Shown here piece by piece: positions 1 through 9,486 of a DNA stretch of 32,892 nt. Below the pieces are notes generated by a model, which was not told the origin of the DNA, did no database searches, and saw only the letters and a program-made list of their open reading frames with translations. This DNA comes from Syntrophomonas sp. DTU018 (GTDB lineage Bacteria; Bacillota; Syntrophomonadia; Syntrophomonadales; Syntrophomonadaceae): the NCBI GenBank assembly GCA_001513155.1, contig LFSR01000052.1, positions 1-32,892 on the forward strand, written 5' to 3'. The position numbers and the translations under genes are program-made. Every line of letters starts with the position of its first letter. The first letter of the stretch is position 1.

Positions 1-142
1 ATCTGGCTAACAGCAATACTATAGCATTACCCTGATTAAAAAGCAAGAATTGCTAGGGATATAAATTTACTCTTAAAGTCGTTCTAACCACCGCCTGTCC
101 ACCATAAATTTTAAGAGACCGTAACGGAAAAGAGGTGGACTA

Positions 143-1192
143 GTGGGACGCAACAGTGTTCTGGTCTTTCTGAAAAGCCTGGTTATGGTTCAGATATTCT
201 TTGTTACCCTGCTGGCAGGAGTCAGCCTGGACATAAATAATTTTATCTGGCAAAATCATTCCCTGGTTACACGGATTCCGTCAGCCATACAGGGAATACA
301 GATCAATTTAAAGGAAGACCAAGCTGCGGCTTTGGTGCGCAATGTTAATGTTATGCTGGCCGGTCCGGAATCATGGCCGTGGACCGATCAATCCTATTTC
401 AGCAAAAAACTGCCCCGGGATATGATGGCCAGTACCATACAGGTCCTGGCCAATGCTGATTGGGACGATGCTGCTCCGGAAGAACCGGATGCTCTGCCCG
501 GAACTTTCGATCTTCCGGCCATTGTACAGGAAGACGAACCCAATCCCCTGTCCACTCAGGATATTTTACGGCTGAGAGATTATAAGGTGGCCTTGTATTG
601 CACCCATTCAGCCGAGACCTATACCCCTGACAGCGGCAAAGCCCGTCTGGACGGCAAACGGGGACTGATCACCAAAGTAGCGGAACAGGTAGCGACCAGT
701 CTTCGCCAGCAAGGGGTCAATGCCGTGTTCTATGATGAAATTCATGATTTTCCTGAGTATGATAAAAGCTATACCAATTCCCGGGCTACGGTCAAGCGCA
801 TAATAAGTGAACAGGAGCAGTTAGCGGCTCTGTTTGATGTGCACCGGGACAATATACCGGGTATGGAGAAAGCCGAGACGGTTAAAATAGATGGTAAGCT
901 CAGTGCTCGTATCCTGATTGTAGTTGGTACCGATGAGCGCAAACCTCATCCCAATTGGGAAAAGAATCTGGAGTTTGCCAACTGTATAGCCGAGTGCGGT
1001 GAACAGATGTATCCCGGGCTTATTAAAGGAGTGCGCACCAAAGCAGGAACCTATAACCAGGAGTATCATCCCCGGGCTTTGCTTATAGAAATAGGAAGTG
1101 ATTTGAATACTTTTGCCCAGGCCCAGTATGCGGCTCAGCTGTTTTCTGATATACTCATAAGAGTTTTGGCGGAGGAAGAAGTCAATGAGTAG
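143..1192 (+). CDS. spoIIP: Stage II sporulation protein P (cell-wall hydrolase)
   Basis: Probable SpoIIP, a membrane-anchored peptidoglycan amidase/endopeptidase that works with SpoIID and SpoIIM in engulfment during sporulation. The 349-residue product has one hydrophobic N-terminal segment (about residues 5-28), a low-complexity linker, and a C-terminal catalytic domain beginning near residue 148 with the family-typical stretch CTHSAETY and a later RALLIEIGS strand. These fit the zinc-amidase fold of the family. The start is GTG, chosen because AGAGGTGG lies at 131-138. It overlaps the next small gene by 8 bases, so the two are probably co-translated. The 142 bases upstream hold no complete gene; the tail of an upstream gene could end there but cannot be identified. 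Presence of this gene indicates an endospore-forming lineage. Confidence 0.9.
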   Translation: MGRNSVLVFLKSLVMVQIFFVTLLAGVSLDINNFIWQNHSLVTRIPSAIQGIQINLKEDQAAALVRNVNVMLAGPESWPWTDQSYFSKKLPRDMMASTIQVLANADWDDAAPEEPDALPGTFDLPAIVQEDEPNPLSTQDILRLRDYKVALYCTHSAETYTPDSGKARLDGKRGLITKVAEQVATSLRQQGVNAVFYDEIHDFPEYDKSYTNSRATVKRIISEQEQLAALFDVHRDNIPGMEKAETVKIDGKLSARILIVVGTDERKPHPNWEKNLEFANCIAECGEQMYPGLIKGVRTKAGTYNQEYHPRALLIEIGSDLNTFAQAQYAAQLFSDILIRVLAEEEVNE

Positions 1193-1475
1193 ATGGGCCC
1201 AAGTATTGTTAGTGGGATTAGTTATTACTCTGACCGTCTTAGGTCTTAATGTCAGCAATGAGGCTATTAACCAGCTCACGGCCAGCCAGCGGCCTCCGGT
1301 GGTGGCGCTGCAGATTGATTCCTCCCAGCTGGAATTCCATATAGCCGGGCAGCAGTATACGGTCCAAGGGGACAAGTTGGAACAAGCGCAGAATTCTATT
1401 AAAACCGCTTATGAAAAGACCATAAACCATTTTTACAGGATATGGGCAATTTTCAAGGTAGTATTTCTTTCCTGA
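1185..1475 (+). CDS. Small membrane-anchored hypothetical protein
   Basis: A 96-residue protein of unknown function. It has one N-terminal hydrophobic helix (about residues 6-24) that could be a signal anchor, followed by a short polar domain with no motif I recognise. Its ATG overlaps the spoIIP stop by 8 bases, which supports translational coupling and argues that it is a real gene. A role in sporulation or the envelope is a guess from position only. The C-terminus is hydrophobic (IWAIFKVVFLS) and the gene ends just before a TATAAT-like sequence that may serve murJ. Confidence 0.6.
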   Translation: MSRWAQVLLVGLVITLTVLGLNVSNEAINQLTASQRPPVVALQIDSSQLEFHIAGQQYTVQGDKLEQAQNSIKTAYEKTINHFYRIWAIFKVVFLS

Positions 1476-1481
1476 TATAAT
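1453..1481 (+). promoter_or_regulatory. Possible sigma-A promoter for murJ
   Basis: A perfect TATAAT lies at 1476-1481. The -35 region 17 bases upstream (TCAAGG, 1453-1458) is poor, so this is only a candidate. It would give a short leader before the murJ start. Confidence 0.35.
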
Positions 1482-1515
1482 AACTGGAAAGCGGTTCACG
1501 TTGGGAGATGACGAC

Positions 1516-3072
1516 GTGGCGCATACCGGCAGACATATGGCCCGGGCGGCATTCCTGCTCATGGTTACCGTTATCCTGTCCCGGGTTTTGGGCTATGGCA
1601 GGGAAGTAGCCCTGTACACCCTGTTCGGGCAAAACTACATTACCGATGCATACCGGGCTGCTTTTTCCGTTCCCGATTTAATATATATGCTGCTGGTAGG
1701 GGGGGCATTGAGCTCAGCGTTAATACCCGTGCTGTCTTCCTACCTGGCCAATGGGGAAGAGGAGGAAGGCTGGGAAGCCCTCAGTATTCTCACCAGCTGG
1801 GTTTTGCTGGTCATGCTTCTCCTGATAGCCCTGGCTTATTTTTATACCCGCCCGCTTATCATCCTGCTAACTCCCGGCCTGCCTGAGGAATATATTAACC
1901 TGGCGGCCGGCCTGACCCACATCATGCTGGTGCAAACTTTTTTCATGGCTTTAAATGGATTGGCTATGGGTGTTCTCAACAGCTGCCAGCATTTTGCCTC
2001 TCCTGCTCTGGGCAGCCTGGTTTATAATGCGGTTATAATAATAGTAGGTTGCCTGGGCTATAAACAATGGGGCATCGCTGCTTTTGCCTATGGAGTAGCC
2101 CTGGGGGCTGCTCTGAACCTGGCAGTGCAGATACCTGCCTTGAAACGGGTGGGGGTGCGTTATCGCTTCACCCTGCGCACCGATCATCCCGGCTTTGTAA
2201 AAATCCTGGGTTTAATGATACCGGTAATGGCCGGACTGGGGGTAGCCCAGCTTAATCTTTTTGTGACTCAGAATATCGCTTCCCACCTGGGCAGTGGAGT
2301 ATTAAGTTCTCTGAACCTGGCCCAGCGCATTATGAATCTGCCCGTAGGCATCTTTGCCGTATCCATAGGAACAGCCTTGTTCCCCACATTGGCCAGCTTG
2401 ATTGCCCAGGGAGAAATGGAAGGATTCCGGCGCTATACTTCACTGGGTATCAGGGCGACGCTCCTTTTGGGGGTGCCGGCTTCCCTGGGCTTGTTCGCCA
2501 TAGGCCAGCCCCTGGTCAGTCTTTTGTTTGAACAGGGAGAGTTTACCGGGGAAATGGTTCAGGCTACCACTCAGGCTCTCAATTACTACCTGTGGGGGCT
2601 GGCGGCCTACGCCTGCATGCAGGTGGCGGTACGGGGCTTTTATGCCCTGAAAGCTCCGGTCATTCCGGTGATTTCAGCGGTACTGGCAGTATTGGTCAAT
2701 GTAGTGCTGTCCATACAGTTAGGCTACCGGTGGGGGGCGCCGGGGCTGGCCCTGGCTTATTCCATAGCCGGGTGGCTTGACCTGTTGATCCTGCTGGCTG
2801 CTTTGCGCTGGAAAGTAGGCCCCATGGGGGGCAGCAAGATCGTCAGGGGATTTGTCATATCTGTGTTTGCCGGGGTCATTATGTTTTTTGCAGTTATGGG
2901 GGTAATGAACGGTTTAACTTCGGTTATAATGGTTACCAGCAAGGGTGCTCAGGCGCTGCTGATTGGGGCAGCGACTGCGGTGGGGGTGTTGGTATATGCC
3001 CCCATTATCATGAGATTTAGATTGGAGGAAACGAAAATCATAATGAACCTGCTGGGCAACCGCTGGGCTTAG
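1516..3072 (+). CDS. murJ: Lipid II flippase MurJ (MviN family)
   Basis: Probable MurJ, an integral membrane flippase of the MOP superfamily that moves lipid II across the cytoplasmic membrane for peptidoglycan synthesis. The product is about 518 residues, usual for the family, and is hydrophobic throughout with roughly 14 predicted membrane segments. The N-terminal region has the family pattern of LSRVLGYGREVALYTLFG followed by an AYRAAFSVPDL stretch. I chose GTG at 1516 because GGGAG sits 8 bases upstream. The in-frame TTG at 1501 and ATG at 1537 are alternatives without a good ribosome site. In a sporulating Firmicute the protein could instead be a paralogue with a special role, but the match to MurJ/MviN is clear. 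Confidence 0.85.
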   Translation: MAHTGRHMARAAFLLMVTVILSRVLGYGREVALYTLFGQNYITDAYRAAFSVPDLIYMLLVGGALSSALIPVLSSYLANGEEEEGWEALSILTSWVLLVMLLLIALAYFYTRPLIILLTPGLPEEYINLAAGLTHIMLVQTFFMALNGLAMGVLNSCQHFASPALGSLVYNAVIIIVGCLGYKQWGIAAFAYGVALGAALNLAVQIPALKRVGVRYRFTLRTDHPGFVKILGLMIPVMAGLGVAQLNLFVTQNIASHLGSGVLSSLNLAQRIMNLPVGIFAVSIGTALFPTLASLIAQGEMEGFRRYTSLGIRATLLLGVPASLGLFAIGQPLVSLLFEQGEFTGEMVQATTQALNYYLWGLAAYACMQVAVRGFYALKAPVIPVISAVLAVLVNVVLSIQLGYRWGAPGLALAYSIAGWLDLLILLAALRWKVGPMGGSKIVRGFVISVFAGVIMFFAVMGVMNGLTSVIMVTSKGAQALLIGAATAVGVLVYAPIIMRFRLEETKIIMNLLGNRWA

Positions 3073-3094
3073 AACCGGCAGGCCAGTTGAACAA

Positions 3095-3123
3095 TTGAAC
3101 CCCGGTGGGGAATTGGGTATAAT
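3095..3123 (+). promoter_or_regulatory. Sigma-A promoter of lepA
   Basis: TTGAAC at 3095-3100 and a perfect TATAAT at 3118-3123 are separated by exactly 17 bases. The start of transcription would be near 3130, about 35 bases before the lepA start codon. This gives lepA-hemW a promoter separate from murJ. Confidence 0.75.
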
Positions 3124-3165
3124 TTAGTCCATAATTTGTTAGAAAACCTCCTGGAGGTATCATAG

Positions 3166-4965
3166 TTGCAAAGTAACATACGCAATTTCAGCATTATCGC
3201 CCATATAGATCACGGCAAATCTACTCTGGCGGATCGCCTGCTGCAGTTTACCGGTGCTCTCAGTGAGCGGGAAATGCGGGAGCAGTTCCTGGACAAAATG
3301 GATTTGGAAAGGGAAAAGGGCATCACCATCAAGCTGCAGCCAGTCAGGCTCAACTACCGGGCAGCCGATGGTCAGGACTATATATTGAATCTCATCGATA
3401 CCCCCGGTCATGTGGATTTTTCCTATGAAGTTTCCCGCAGTTTGGCCTGCTGCGAAGGGGCATTGCTGGTGGTAGATGCCTCCCAGGGCATTGAGGCTCA
3501 GACTTTGGCCAATGTCTATATGGCTATGGATTTGAATCTGGAGATCGTAGGAGCGGTTAACAAAATAGATCTCCCCGGTGCTGATCCTGAAAAGGTCAAA
3601 CAGGAGCTGGAAGAGGTCCTGGGCCTGGACAAGAATGATATTGTGGCCATTTCCGCCAAACTAGGCATAGGCATTGAAGAAGTCCTGGAAGCCATTATCA
3701 AGTTCATACCTCCTCCCCGGGGAGACGAACAAGCCCCGTTGCAGGCCTTGATTTTTGACTCTTATTTTGATTCCTACAAGGGGGCTATCTGCTACTTCCG
3801 GGTGGTATCAGGACAAGTAAGGAAGGGAGACATCATTCGCATGATGTCTACCGGTAAGGAATATGAAGTTATTGAACTGGGAGTCTTTACTCCTTATATG
3901 ACAGAAGTGGAGGTATTAAAAGCCGGTGAAGTAGGTTACCTGGCGGCGGGCATAAAAAATGTCAGCGATACCAAGGTGGGGGATACCATAACTCTGGCTA
4001 ACCGGCCTGCGGCTGAACCACTTCCGGGCTATAAGGAAGTCAAGCCCATGGTATACTGCGGCTTGTATCCTTTGGAGAATAATGATTATGAAAGACTGCG
4101 GGATGCCCTGGACAAGCTGAAGCTCAACGACGCTTCCCTTTTCTATGAGCCGGAGACTTCGGAGGCTCTGGGATTTGGCTTTCGCTGCGGCTTTTTGGGG
4201 CTGCTGCATTTGGAAATAATCAAGGAACGCCTGGAGCGGGAATTTGACCTGAGCCTGCTGGCTACTGCTCCCGGTGTTATCTACCAGATTCTGCTTACCG
4301 ATGGCAGTATAATCTATGTATCTAACCCCACCCACTGGCCGGCTCCCCAGAAGATTGAGCAGGTTTTCGAACCGTTTGTTAAAGCCTCCATTATGGTGCC
4401 CAACGAATATGTGGGGCCAGTTATGGAGTTGTGTCAGGATAAACGGGGCATCTTTGTAAATATGGAATATCTCAGCACCCAGCGGGTTATGATCACTTAC
4501 AAGCTGCCTTTGGCTGAGATTCTCTACGACTTTTTTGATGCTCTTAAATCCAGGACCCGGGGTTATGCCTCCCTGGACTATGAATTCATCGGTTATGAGC
4601 CGGGTGATCTGGTAAAGCTGGATATTTTCCTGAACGGAGAAGTGGTGGACGCCTTAAGCATGATAGTCCACCGGGACAGAGCTTATTACCGGGCCCGTAA
4701 TGTTACGGAAAAACTGCGCCGTATAATACCCCGGCAGATGTACGAGGTGGTCATCCAGGCCGGAATCGGCAGCAAGATCATTGCCCGGGAGACCATTAAA
4801 GCTATGCGCAAGGACGTTTTGGCCAAGTGCTACGGAGGAGACGTCACCCGGAAGAAAAAACTCCTGGAAAAACAAAAGGAAGGCAAAAAGCGCATGAAAC
4901 AGATTGGCCGGGTGGAAGTGCCCAAAGATGCTTTTCTGACTGTTTTGAAGGTGGACAATGATTAA
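3166..4965 (+). CDS. lepA: Elongation factor 4 (LepA)
   Basis: LepA/EF4, a ribosome-associated GTPase that can back-translocate stalled ribosomes. At 599 residues it has the normal length. G motifs are visible: AHIDHGKST (G1, about residues 12-20), REKGITIK (G2 region), DTPGH (G3), NKID (G4) and SAK (G5). The C-terminal part has the LepA-specific domain ending with the lysine-rich stretch around [19 protein letters not shown]. The TTG start is supported by CTGGAGGT at 3151-3158. It has its own promoter and overlaps hemW by 8 bases, so lepA and hemW form an operon, the usual arrangement in Firmicutes. Confidence 0.97.
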   Translation: MQSNIRNFSIIAHIDHGKSTLADRLLQFTGALSEREMREQFLDKMDLEREKGITIKLQPVRLNYRAADGQDYILNLIDTPGHVDFSYEVSRSLACCEGALLVVDASQGIEAQTLANVYMAMDLNLEIVGAVNKIDLPGADPEKVKQELEEVLGLDKNDIVAISAKLGIGIEEVLEAIIKFIPPPRGDEQAPLQALIFDSYFDSYKGAICYFRVVSGQVRKGDIIRMMSTGKEYEVIELGVFTPYMTEVEVLKAGEVGYLAAGIKNVSDTKVGDTITLANRPAAEPLPGYKEVKPMVYCGLYPLENNDYERLRDALDKLKLNDASLFYEPETSEALGFGFRCGFLGLLHLEIIKERLEREFDLSLLATAPGVIYQILLTDGSIIYVSNPTHWPAPQKIEQVFEPFVKASIMVPNEYVGPVMELCQDKRGIFVNMEYLSTQRVMITYKLPLAEILYDFFDALKSRTRGYASLDYEFIGYEPGDLVKLDIFLNGEVVDALSMIVHRDRAYYRARNVTEKLRRIIPRQMYEVVIQAGIGSKIIARETIKAMRKDVLAKCYGGDVTRKKKLLEKQKEGKKRMKQIGRVEVPKDAFLTVLKVDND

Positions 4966-6118
4966 CCAGCAGGACTATCGGGGGATATACATTCATATCC
5001 CCTTTTGCAAAGCCAAATGCAATTATTGCGACTTCTACTCAGTACCGCTGGCTGATGGGGACTGGCTGGAGAAGTATACCCGGGGGCTGGCTGCTGAAAT
5101 CCAGCAGCGAGCCTCTTCTTATGACGGCCAACCCATCCGTACGGTTTATTTCGGCGGCGGTACTCCCAGCCTGCTTACTCCGGCCCAGATCGAAACCATT
5201 CTGGCCAAATTGGACCAGGCCTTCGGGTTGCACAGCCCCATGGAGATTACCATGGAAGCCAATCCGGCAACTGTTGATCAAAAATATTTGCGGGACTGCC
5301 GACGGGCCGGGATCAACCGTTTGTCCCTGGGGGTGCAGAGCTTTATCGACCGGGAACTGCACCTGTTGGGAAGACTGCATTCTGCCCGGGACAGTGAGGA
5401 AGCGGTGCAGGCAGCTTTTGCAGCAGGTTTTGACAATGTTAATCTGGATTTAATTTATGGTATTCCCGGGCAAACTACAGGTGATTGGGAATATAACCTG
5501 CACCGGGCCATGGCCTTGGCCCCCCAGCACCTGTCTTTATACCTGCTCCAGCTGGAGCCCCACACTCCTCTGGGCAGGAAGGTTGAGGCCGGCCAGTTGT
5601 ACATGCTGGAAGATGAGGAGGAATACCAGCTTTACCGGACCAGCCAGGAGCTGTTGGCCCAGAAGAATTACCGGCAGTATGAGATTTCCAACTTTGCCCT
5701 GCCGGGCAAGGAATGCCATCACAACCTGCTCTACTGGGACAGCCGGGAGTATATCGGTCTGGGAGCCGGGGCGGTTTCCTTTATTAACCGGGTCCGCTTC
5801 CGCAATACTGCCAGGCTGGAGCAGTACCTGCAAGCTGCGGGAGATTACCCGCTGAATTTCTGGCAGGGGGAGATTCTGGAGGAAATGGATGAGGAGCAGC
5901 GCTGGGTGGATGCAGTAATTTTGGGTCTTCGTACGGCCCGGGGGATAAACCTGAAAGATTTTTACCGCCGGTTCGGAGTAGATCTGCACCAGAAATATGC
6001 TGAGGTAATCCAGGAGATGAAGACAGGAGGTTTTATGATTATCAGGGATGGATATTTGCGCTTGACGCCATCTGCCTATTTCATATCCAATCAGATCTTA
6101 GCCCGATTTATCCAGTGA
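4958..6118 (+). CDS. hemW: Radical SAM heme chaperone HemW
   Basis: HemW, the HemN-like radical SAM protein now regarded as a heme chaperone rather than a coproporphyrinogen oxidase. The radical SAM cluster motif CxxxCxxC is at Cys17, Cys21 and Cys24, and it lacks the extra Cys two residues later that marks true HemN. A GGGTPS motif (about residues 67-72) follows, as expected for the SAM-binding region. Length of 386 residues is typical. It overlaps lepA by 8 bases and ends 92 bases before hrcA. Older annotations would call this oxygen-independent coproporphyrinogen III oxidase. Confidence 0.92.
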   Translation: MINQQDYRGIYIHIPFCKAKCNYCDFYSVPLADGDWLEKYTRGLAAEIQQRASSYDGQPIRTVYFGGGTPSLLTPAQIETILAKLDQAFGLHSPMEITMEANPATVDQKYLRDCRRAGINRLSLGVQSFIDRELHLLGRLHSARDSEEAVQAAFAAGFDNVNLDLIYGIPGQTTGDWEYNLHRAMALAPQHLSLYLLQLEPHTPLGRKVEAGQLYMLEDEEEYQLYRTSQELLAQKNYRQYEISNFALPGKECHHNLLYWDSREYIGLGAGAVSFINRVRFRNTARLEQYLQAAGDYPLNFWQGEILEEMDEEQRWVDAVILGLRTARGINLKDFYRRFGVDLHQKYAEVIQEMKTGGFMIIRDGYLRLTPSAYFISNQILARFIQ

Positions 6119-6127
6119 TCCCATGCC

Positions 6128-6156
6128 TTGACAAAGATAACAGCAGGTGATATTTT
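6128..6156 (+). promoter_or_regulatory. Sigma-A promoter of the hrcA-dnaK operon
   Basis: A consensus TTGACA (6128-6133) and TATTTT (6151-6156) are separated by 17 bases. The predicted transcription start, near 6163, lies just before the CIRCE operator, so HrcA bound there would block transcription. Confidence 0.8.
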
Positions 6157-6168
6157 TTAATAAAATGG

Positions 6169-6195
6169 TTAGCACTCGACAGCCAAGAGTGCTAA
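6169..6195 (+). promoter_or_regulatory. CIRCE operator (HrcA binding site)
   Basis: A perfect inverted repeat TTAGCACTC, 9-base spacer, GAGTGCTAA. This is the canonical CIRCE element bound by HrcA. It lies between the promoter and the hrcA ATG at 6211, so the operon should be autoregulated and heat-induced. Confidence 0.97.
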
Positions 6196-6210
6196 CAGGG
6201 GTGATCACTT

Positions 6211-7224
6211 ATGACTTTGGATGAGCGTAAAAGGCAGATACTGCAATCAATCATCAAAGATTATGTGGAGACTGCTGAACCGGTTGGATCCAGAGCTGTA
6301 GTGCGCAAACATGATCTGAAAATATCCGCAGCAACAGTTCGCAACGAAATGGCTGATCTGGAAGAAATGGGCTACCTGGAGCAGCCACATACATCAGCAG
6401 GGCGAATTCCGTCAGAACGGGGATTCCGCTACTATGTGGACTGCATGATGGAAAATGAAACTCTGTCTGAGGAACAGCTGGAGGATTTAAGAAAGGCCAT
6501 TACCAGCAGTGTCCGGGATCTGGACCAGGTCATAGCTCAGATTGCCCAGTTTTTGTCCCAGATAACCCGTTATACTTCCTTTGTAATTGTTCCTTCAGTC
6601 AGTGCCACCCAGTTTCGCTATCTGCAGCTTATTAGCCTGAATCCCGGGCAGGCTCTCATAATTCTGGTGACTGATCTGGGAGTTATAATGCATCGTAAAA
6701 TTGATATTCCCCTCAGTGTTACCAACGAGGATCTGGAGAATATCGGGAGTTTGTTCAATAAAGTATTTGCCAGCCGCCGTCTGGATGAACTCAGACGTAC
6801 TGATCTGAGGGCCTTAAGGGAAGAGCTGTATCAGAGACGCAATGTCATTGACACCGCTCTGGACGCCTTGGAACTGCTGCTGCAGAGTTCCAAAGAGGAG
6901 CGGGTGGTGGTCAGCGGAGTCCTGAATCTGCTCAATGAGCCGGAATTCAAAGACCTGGAAAAACTGCGCCGCTTTTTATCTTTGCTGGAAGAGGAAGGGG
7001 CCATCAAAAACCGCCTGCCCCAGGATATTGGCGATAATGTCAATATCACCATTGGCCGGGAAAACCCCGAAGATATGAAGGATATGAGCGTGGTTATGGC
7101 AGGTTATAAGACCTTTGGGGAAATGGGTAAAATTGGGGTGATTGGACCGGTACGTATGGAATACTGGAGAGCAGCGGGTACGGTGGAAGCTGTTCGCGAC
7201 CTTCTCAAAGAAACATTCTACTAG
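6211..7224 (+). CDS. hrcA: Heat-inducible transcription repressor HrcA
   Basis: HrcA, the repressor that binds CIRCE and needs a chaperonin for active folding. It has 337 residues, normal for the family. The N-terminal winged helix (about residues 1-75) contains the typical run [18 protein letters not shown] followed by [18 protein letters not shown]. The C-terminal GAF-like domain follows. ATG is preceded by AGGGGTGAT. It is the first gene of the operon and lies directly downstream of a perfect CIRCE. In most Firmicutes the GroEL that assists HrcA is group I; here the next gene is an archaeal-like chaperonin, which makes the folding partner an open question. Confidence 0.96.
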   Translation: MTLDERKRQILQSIIKDYVETAEPVGSRAVVRKHDLKISAATVRNEMADLEEMGYLEQPHTSAGRIPSERGFRYYVDCMMENETLSEEQLEDLRKAITSSVRDLDQVIAQIAQFLSQITRYTSFVIVPSVSATQFRYLQLISLNPGQALIILVTDLGVIMHRKIDIPLSVTNEDLENIGSLFNKVFASRRLDELRRTDLRALREELYQRRNVIDTALDALELLLQSSKEERVVVSGVLNLLNEPEFKDLEKLRRFLSLLEEEGAIKNRLPQDIGDNVNITIGRENPEDMKDMSVVMAGYKTFGEMGKIGVIGPVRMEYWRAAGTVEAVRDLLKETFY

Positions 7225-7251
7225 GATTCATAAATCGTTACGGAGGAATAT

Positions 7252-8811
7252 ATGGCGGATAAACCGGCAAGGGCCAACCAGCAAGGTGAAGACAGGTTTC
7301 AAACATTATTAAACAATGCCAATGCAGCCCGGGTCATCTCCCAAGCTGTGGAAGGGACTCTGGGACCACGAGGTCTGGATGTAATGATGGTGGACCGCTT
7401 TGGTGGGGTAGTGATCACCAATGACGGGGTAACCATCTTAAATCTTATGGAAGTAGGGCACCCGGCGGCCCAAATGATTATCAATACGGCTCGTTCTCAG
7501 CAAAAGGAAGTAGGAGATGGAACTACCACCACTACTATACTGGCTGGCGCTATGATTGCTGAGGGATGTGCGCAAATAATCAAGGGGGTTCCGGTAACCA
7601 GAGTAGTGGAAGGAATTCGCCTGGGAGTAGAAGCGTGCGCCCGATGGATTGATGAAATCGCTCGCCCCATTAATGATCTGGATGATCCTGAACTGGCTGC
7701 CATTGCCGCAATAGCCGGACGCGGAGAACAGGAACTGGCCCGGCAAATAGTTGAAGGTGCCAAGATACTGGGAAAAGATATGCTGCTGAATCCTGAGTAT
7801 AAATATGCTGATGCGGTTTATGCCCGGGAGGCAGCTGATAATAGAGTTTTCCGCGGGGTTATTTTGAACAAACAGCCGGTTAACCGGGAAATGCCCCGGG
7901 AAATAAAAGATGCCAGTATTCTGGTCATTGATGATGCCCTGGCACCGGAGGAGATCAATACAGAAGCCTTGAAAACGGAATCCGGTTTTCAGTATTATCG
8001 CCAGTCCCGGGAAGACTATAAAAACAATCTGGTGCGTCTGGGGCAGATGGGAGTAAATCTGGTCCTGGTGGACCGCAGCATTGACGATATAGCCGAAGAA
8101 ATATTAACTGATGCCAATATAATGGTACTGCAGAGAGTATCGTCCCGGGAGCTGAACCGCTTGTGCCGCCATACCGGGGCTCGCAAAGTTAAACGCAGTG
8201 CCCTGAACCGTGAGCCCGACAGTCTGAGAGCTTACTTAGGCAGGGCGGATCATGTTCTGGTAGACGAAAAGCTGGAAGGGACCATGGTTTTCAATGGTAA
8301 AGGGGAAAACCAGGTTACCGTCTTGGTGGGTGCTGCCACCAGCGAAGTAGTTGATGAACGGGAACGAATGGCCCGGGATGCAGCTTCCGCAGTGCAGGCG
8401 GCCTTGAAAGGCGGAGTGGTTCCGGGAGGCGGTGCCATAGAAGTGTGGCTGTCTTCCCGCCTGGAAGACCTGGCTCGCCAGCAGGAAGGCCTGGTATCCT
8501 ATGGCATTTTGTGTGTCAAAGAAGCTTTAACCAGGATATTTTTATGTATGGCTGCCAATGCTGGTTTTAACCCCTTGGAGAAATTGGGAGACATCACGGC
8601 TTTGCAGCGTAAAAAAGGAGTAAACAGCATATCCTTTGATGTAAACACCGGTCAGCCGGCAGATATGCTGGAGGCCAAAGTGCTGGATCCAGCTCTGGTT
8701 AAGCGCCATGCTATTCAGGCGGCCGGTGAGGTGGCTGCTGCCATTTTGCGAATTGAAACCGTTATTAAGATGAAAGATGAAAGTACCGACCATCCCTTGG
8801 TGGTCGAATAG
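7252..8811 (+). CDS. Group III (archaeal-like) chaperonin
   Basis: A 519-residue chaperonin that resembles archaeal thermosome/TCP-1 subunits more than GroEL. Visible group II-type motifs are TLGPRGLDVMMVD (about 36-48), ITNDGVTIL (55-63), the nucleotide-binding GDGTTTT (88-94), VVPGGGAIE (389-397) and the C-terminal ILRIETVIKMK. There is no GGM-rich tail as in GroEL, and no groES-sized gene is adjacent. Bacterial chaperonins of this type, named group III after the Carboxydothermus hydrogenoformans protein, sit in the hsp70 operon of a limited set of Firmicutes, exactly as here between hrcA and grpE. They form double rings with a built-in lid and need no GroES. ATG is preceded by ACGGAGGAA. 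Expression should be under CIRCE control. Confidence 0.9.
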   Translation: MADKPARANQQGEDRFQTLLNNANAARVISQAVEGTLGPRGLDVMMVDRFGGVVITNDGVTILNLMEVGHPAAQMIINTARSQQKEVGDGTTTTTILAGAMIAEGCAQIIKGVPVTRVVEGIRLGVEACARWIDEIARPINDLDDPELAAIAAIAGRGEQELARQIVEGAKILGKDMLLNPEYKYADAVYAREAADNRVFRGVILNKQPVNREMPREIKDASILVIDDALAPEEINTEALKTESGFQYYRQSREDYKNNLVRLGQMGVNLVLVDRSIDDIAEEILTDANIMVLQRVSSRELNRLCRHTGARKVKRSALNREPDSLRAYLGRADHVLVDEKLEGTMVFNGKGENQVTVLVGAATSEVVDERERMARDAASAVQAALKGGVVPGGGAIEVWLSSRLEDLARQQEGLVSYGILCVKEALTRIFLCMAANAGFNPLEKLGDITALQRKKGVNSISFDVNTGQPADMLEAKVLDPALVKRHAIQAAGEVAAAILRIETVIKMKDESTDHPLVVE

Positions 8812-8822
8812 AGGTGACAATA

Positions 8823-9446
8823 GTGGAAGAAAAGGATTTTGTTCCCCGGCCTGAGGCTGAATCCCAAGAGCCGGCAGAGGGAACCAATGCAGCTAATGAT
8901 GCTAATGAAGCCAATGAAACCAGCCAGACCGGGAAAACTGAGAATGCAGAACCTGAGGCTGCCGGCGAAGAAGCGGCCCCGGATGTAAATGCATTACAGG
9001 AAGAAATCAATCGCCTGAAAGAGCAGGTTGCTGCCTATTATGATCAGTACCTGCGCTCTTTGGCTGAAGCAGATAATATACGCAAGCGGGCTCAGCGGGA
9101 GAGAGAAGAATACATGAAGTTTGCCGCTGTGCCGCTTATTAAGAAATTGCTGCCGGTGATGGACGACCTGGAAAGAGCTTTAACCATGTCCGAATCCAGC
9201 CGGGATTTTGACGCCCTGTATAAAGGGCTGCAGATGATCAGCAAGCGTATGCAGGAAATTATTGAGAGTGAAGGTGTGCAAGTTATTGAAGCCCTGGGCA
9301 AACCCTTTGATCCCCAGTACCACCAGCCCCTGATGGTGGAATCCAGCCCAGACCATCCGGAGAACACCGTTATTGAGGAACTGCAGAAGGGATATATGAT
9401 ACATGGCAGGGTAATTCGACCCAGTCTGGTCAAAGTCAGCAACTGA
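8823..9446 (+). CDS. grpE: Nucleotide exchange factor GrpE
   Basis: GrpE, the nucleotide exchange factor of DnaK. The product has about 207 residues: an acidic, Ala/Glu-rich N-terminal tail (to about residue 55), a long coiled coil around INRLKEQVAAYYDQYLR, and the C-terminal beta domain ending IRPSLVKVS, all typical. I chose GTG at 8823 because GAGGTGA lies 5 bases upstream. The GTG at 8814 is in frame but overlaps that ribosome site. The gene starts 11 bases after the chaperonin stop, so the two are co-transcribed. Confidence 0.95.
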   Translation: MEEKDFVPRPEAESQEPAEGTNAANDANEANETSQTGKTENAEPEAAGEEAAPDVNALQEEINRLKEQVAAYYDQYLRSLAEADNIRKRAQREREEYMKFAAVPLIKKLLPVMDDLERALTMSESSRDFDALYKGLQMISKRMQEIIESEGVQVIEALGKPFDPQYHQPLMVESSPDHPENTVIEELQKGYMIHGRVIRPSLVKVSN

Positions 9447-9486
9447 TTTTCATATACTCTGGTACTATTCATGGAGGTGTTGAGAT

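Noticed and set aside
3101-3111. CCCC-GGT-GGGG as a terminator after murJ
   Set aside because: Only a 4-bp stem, no T-run, and it lies in the spacer of the lepA promoter.
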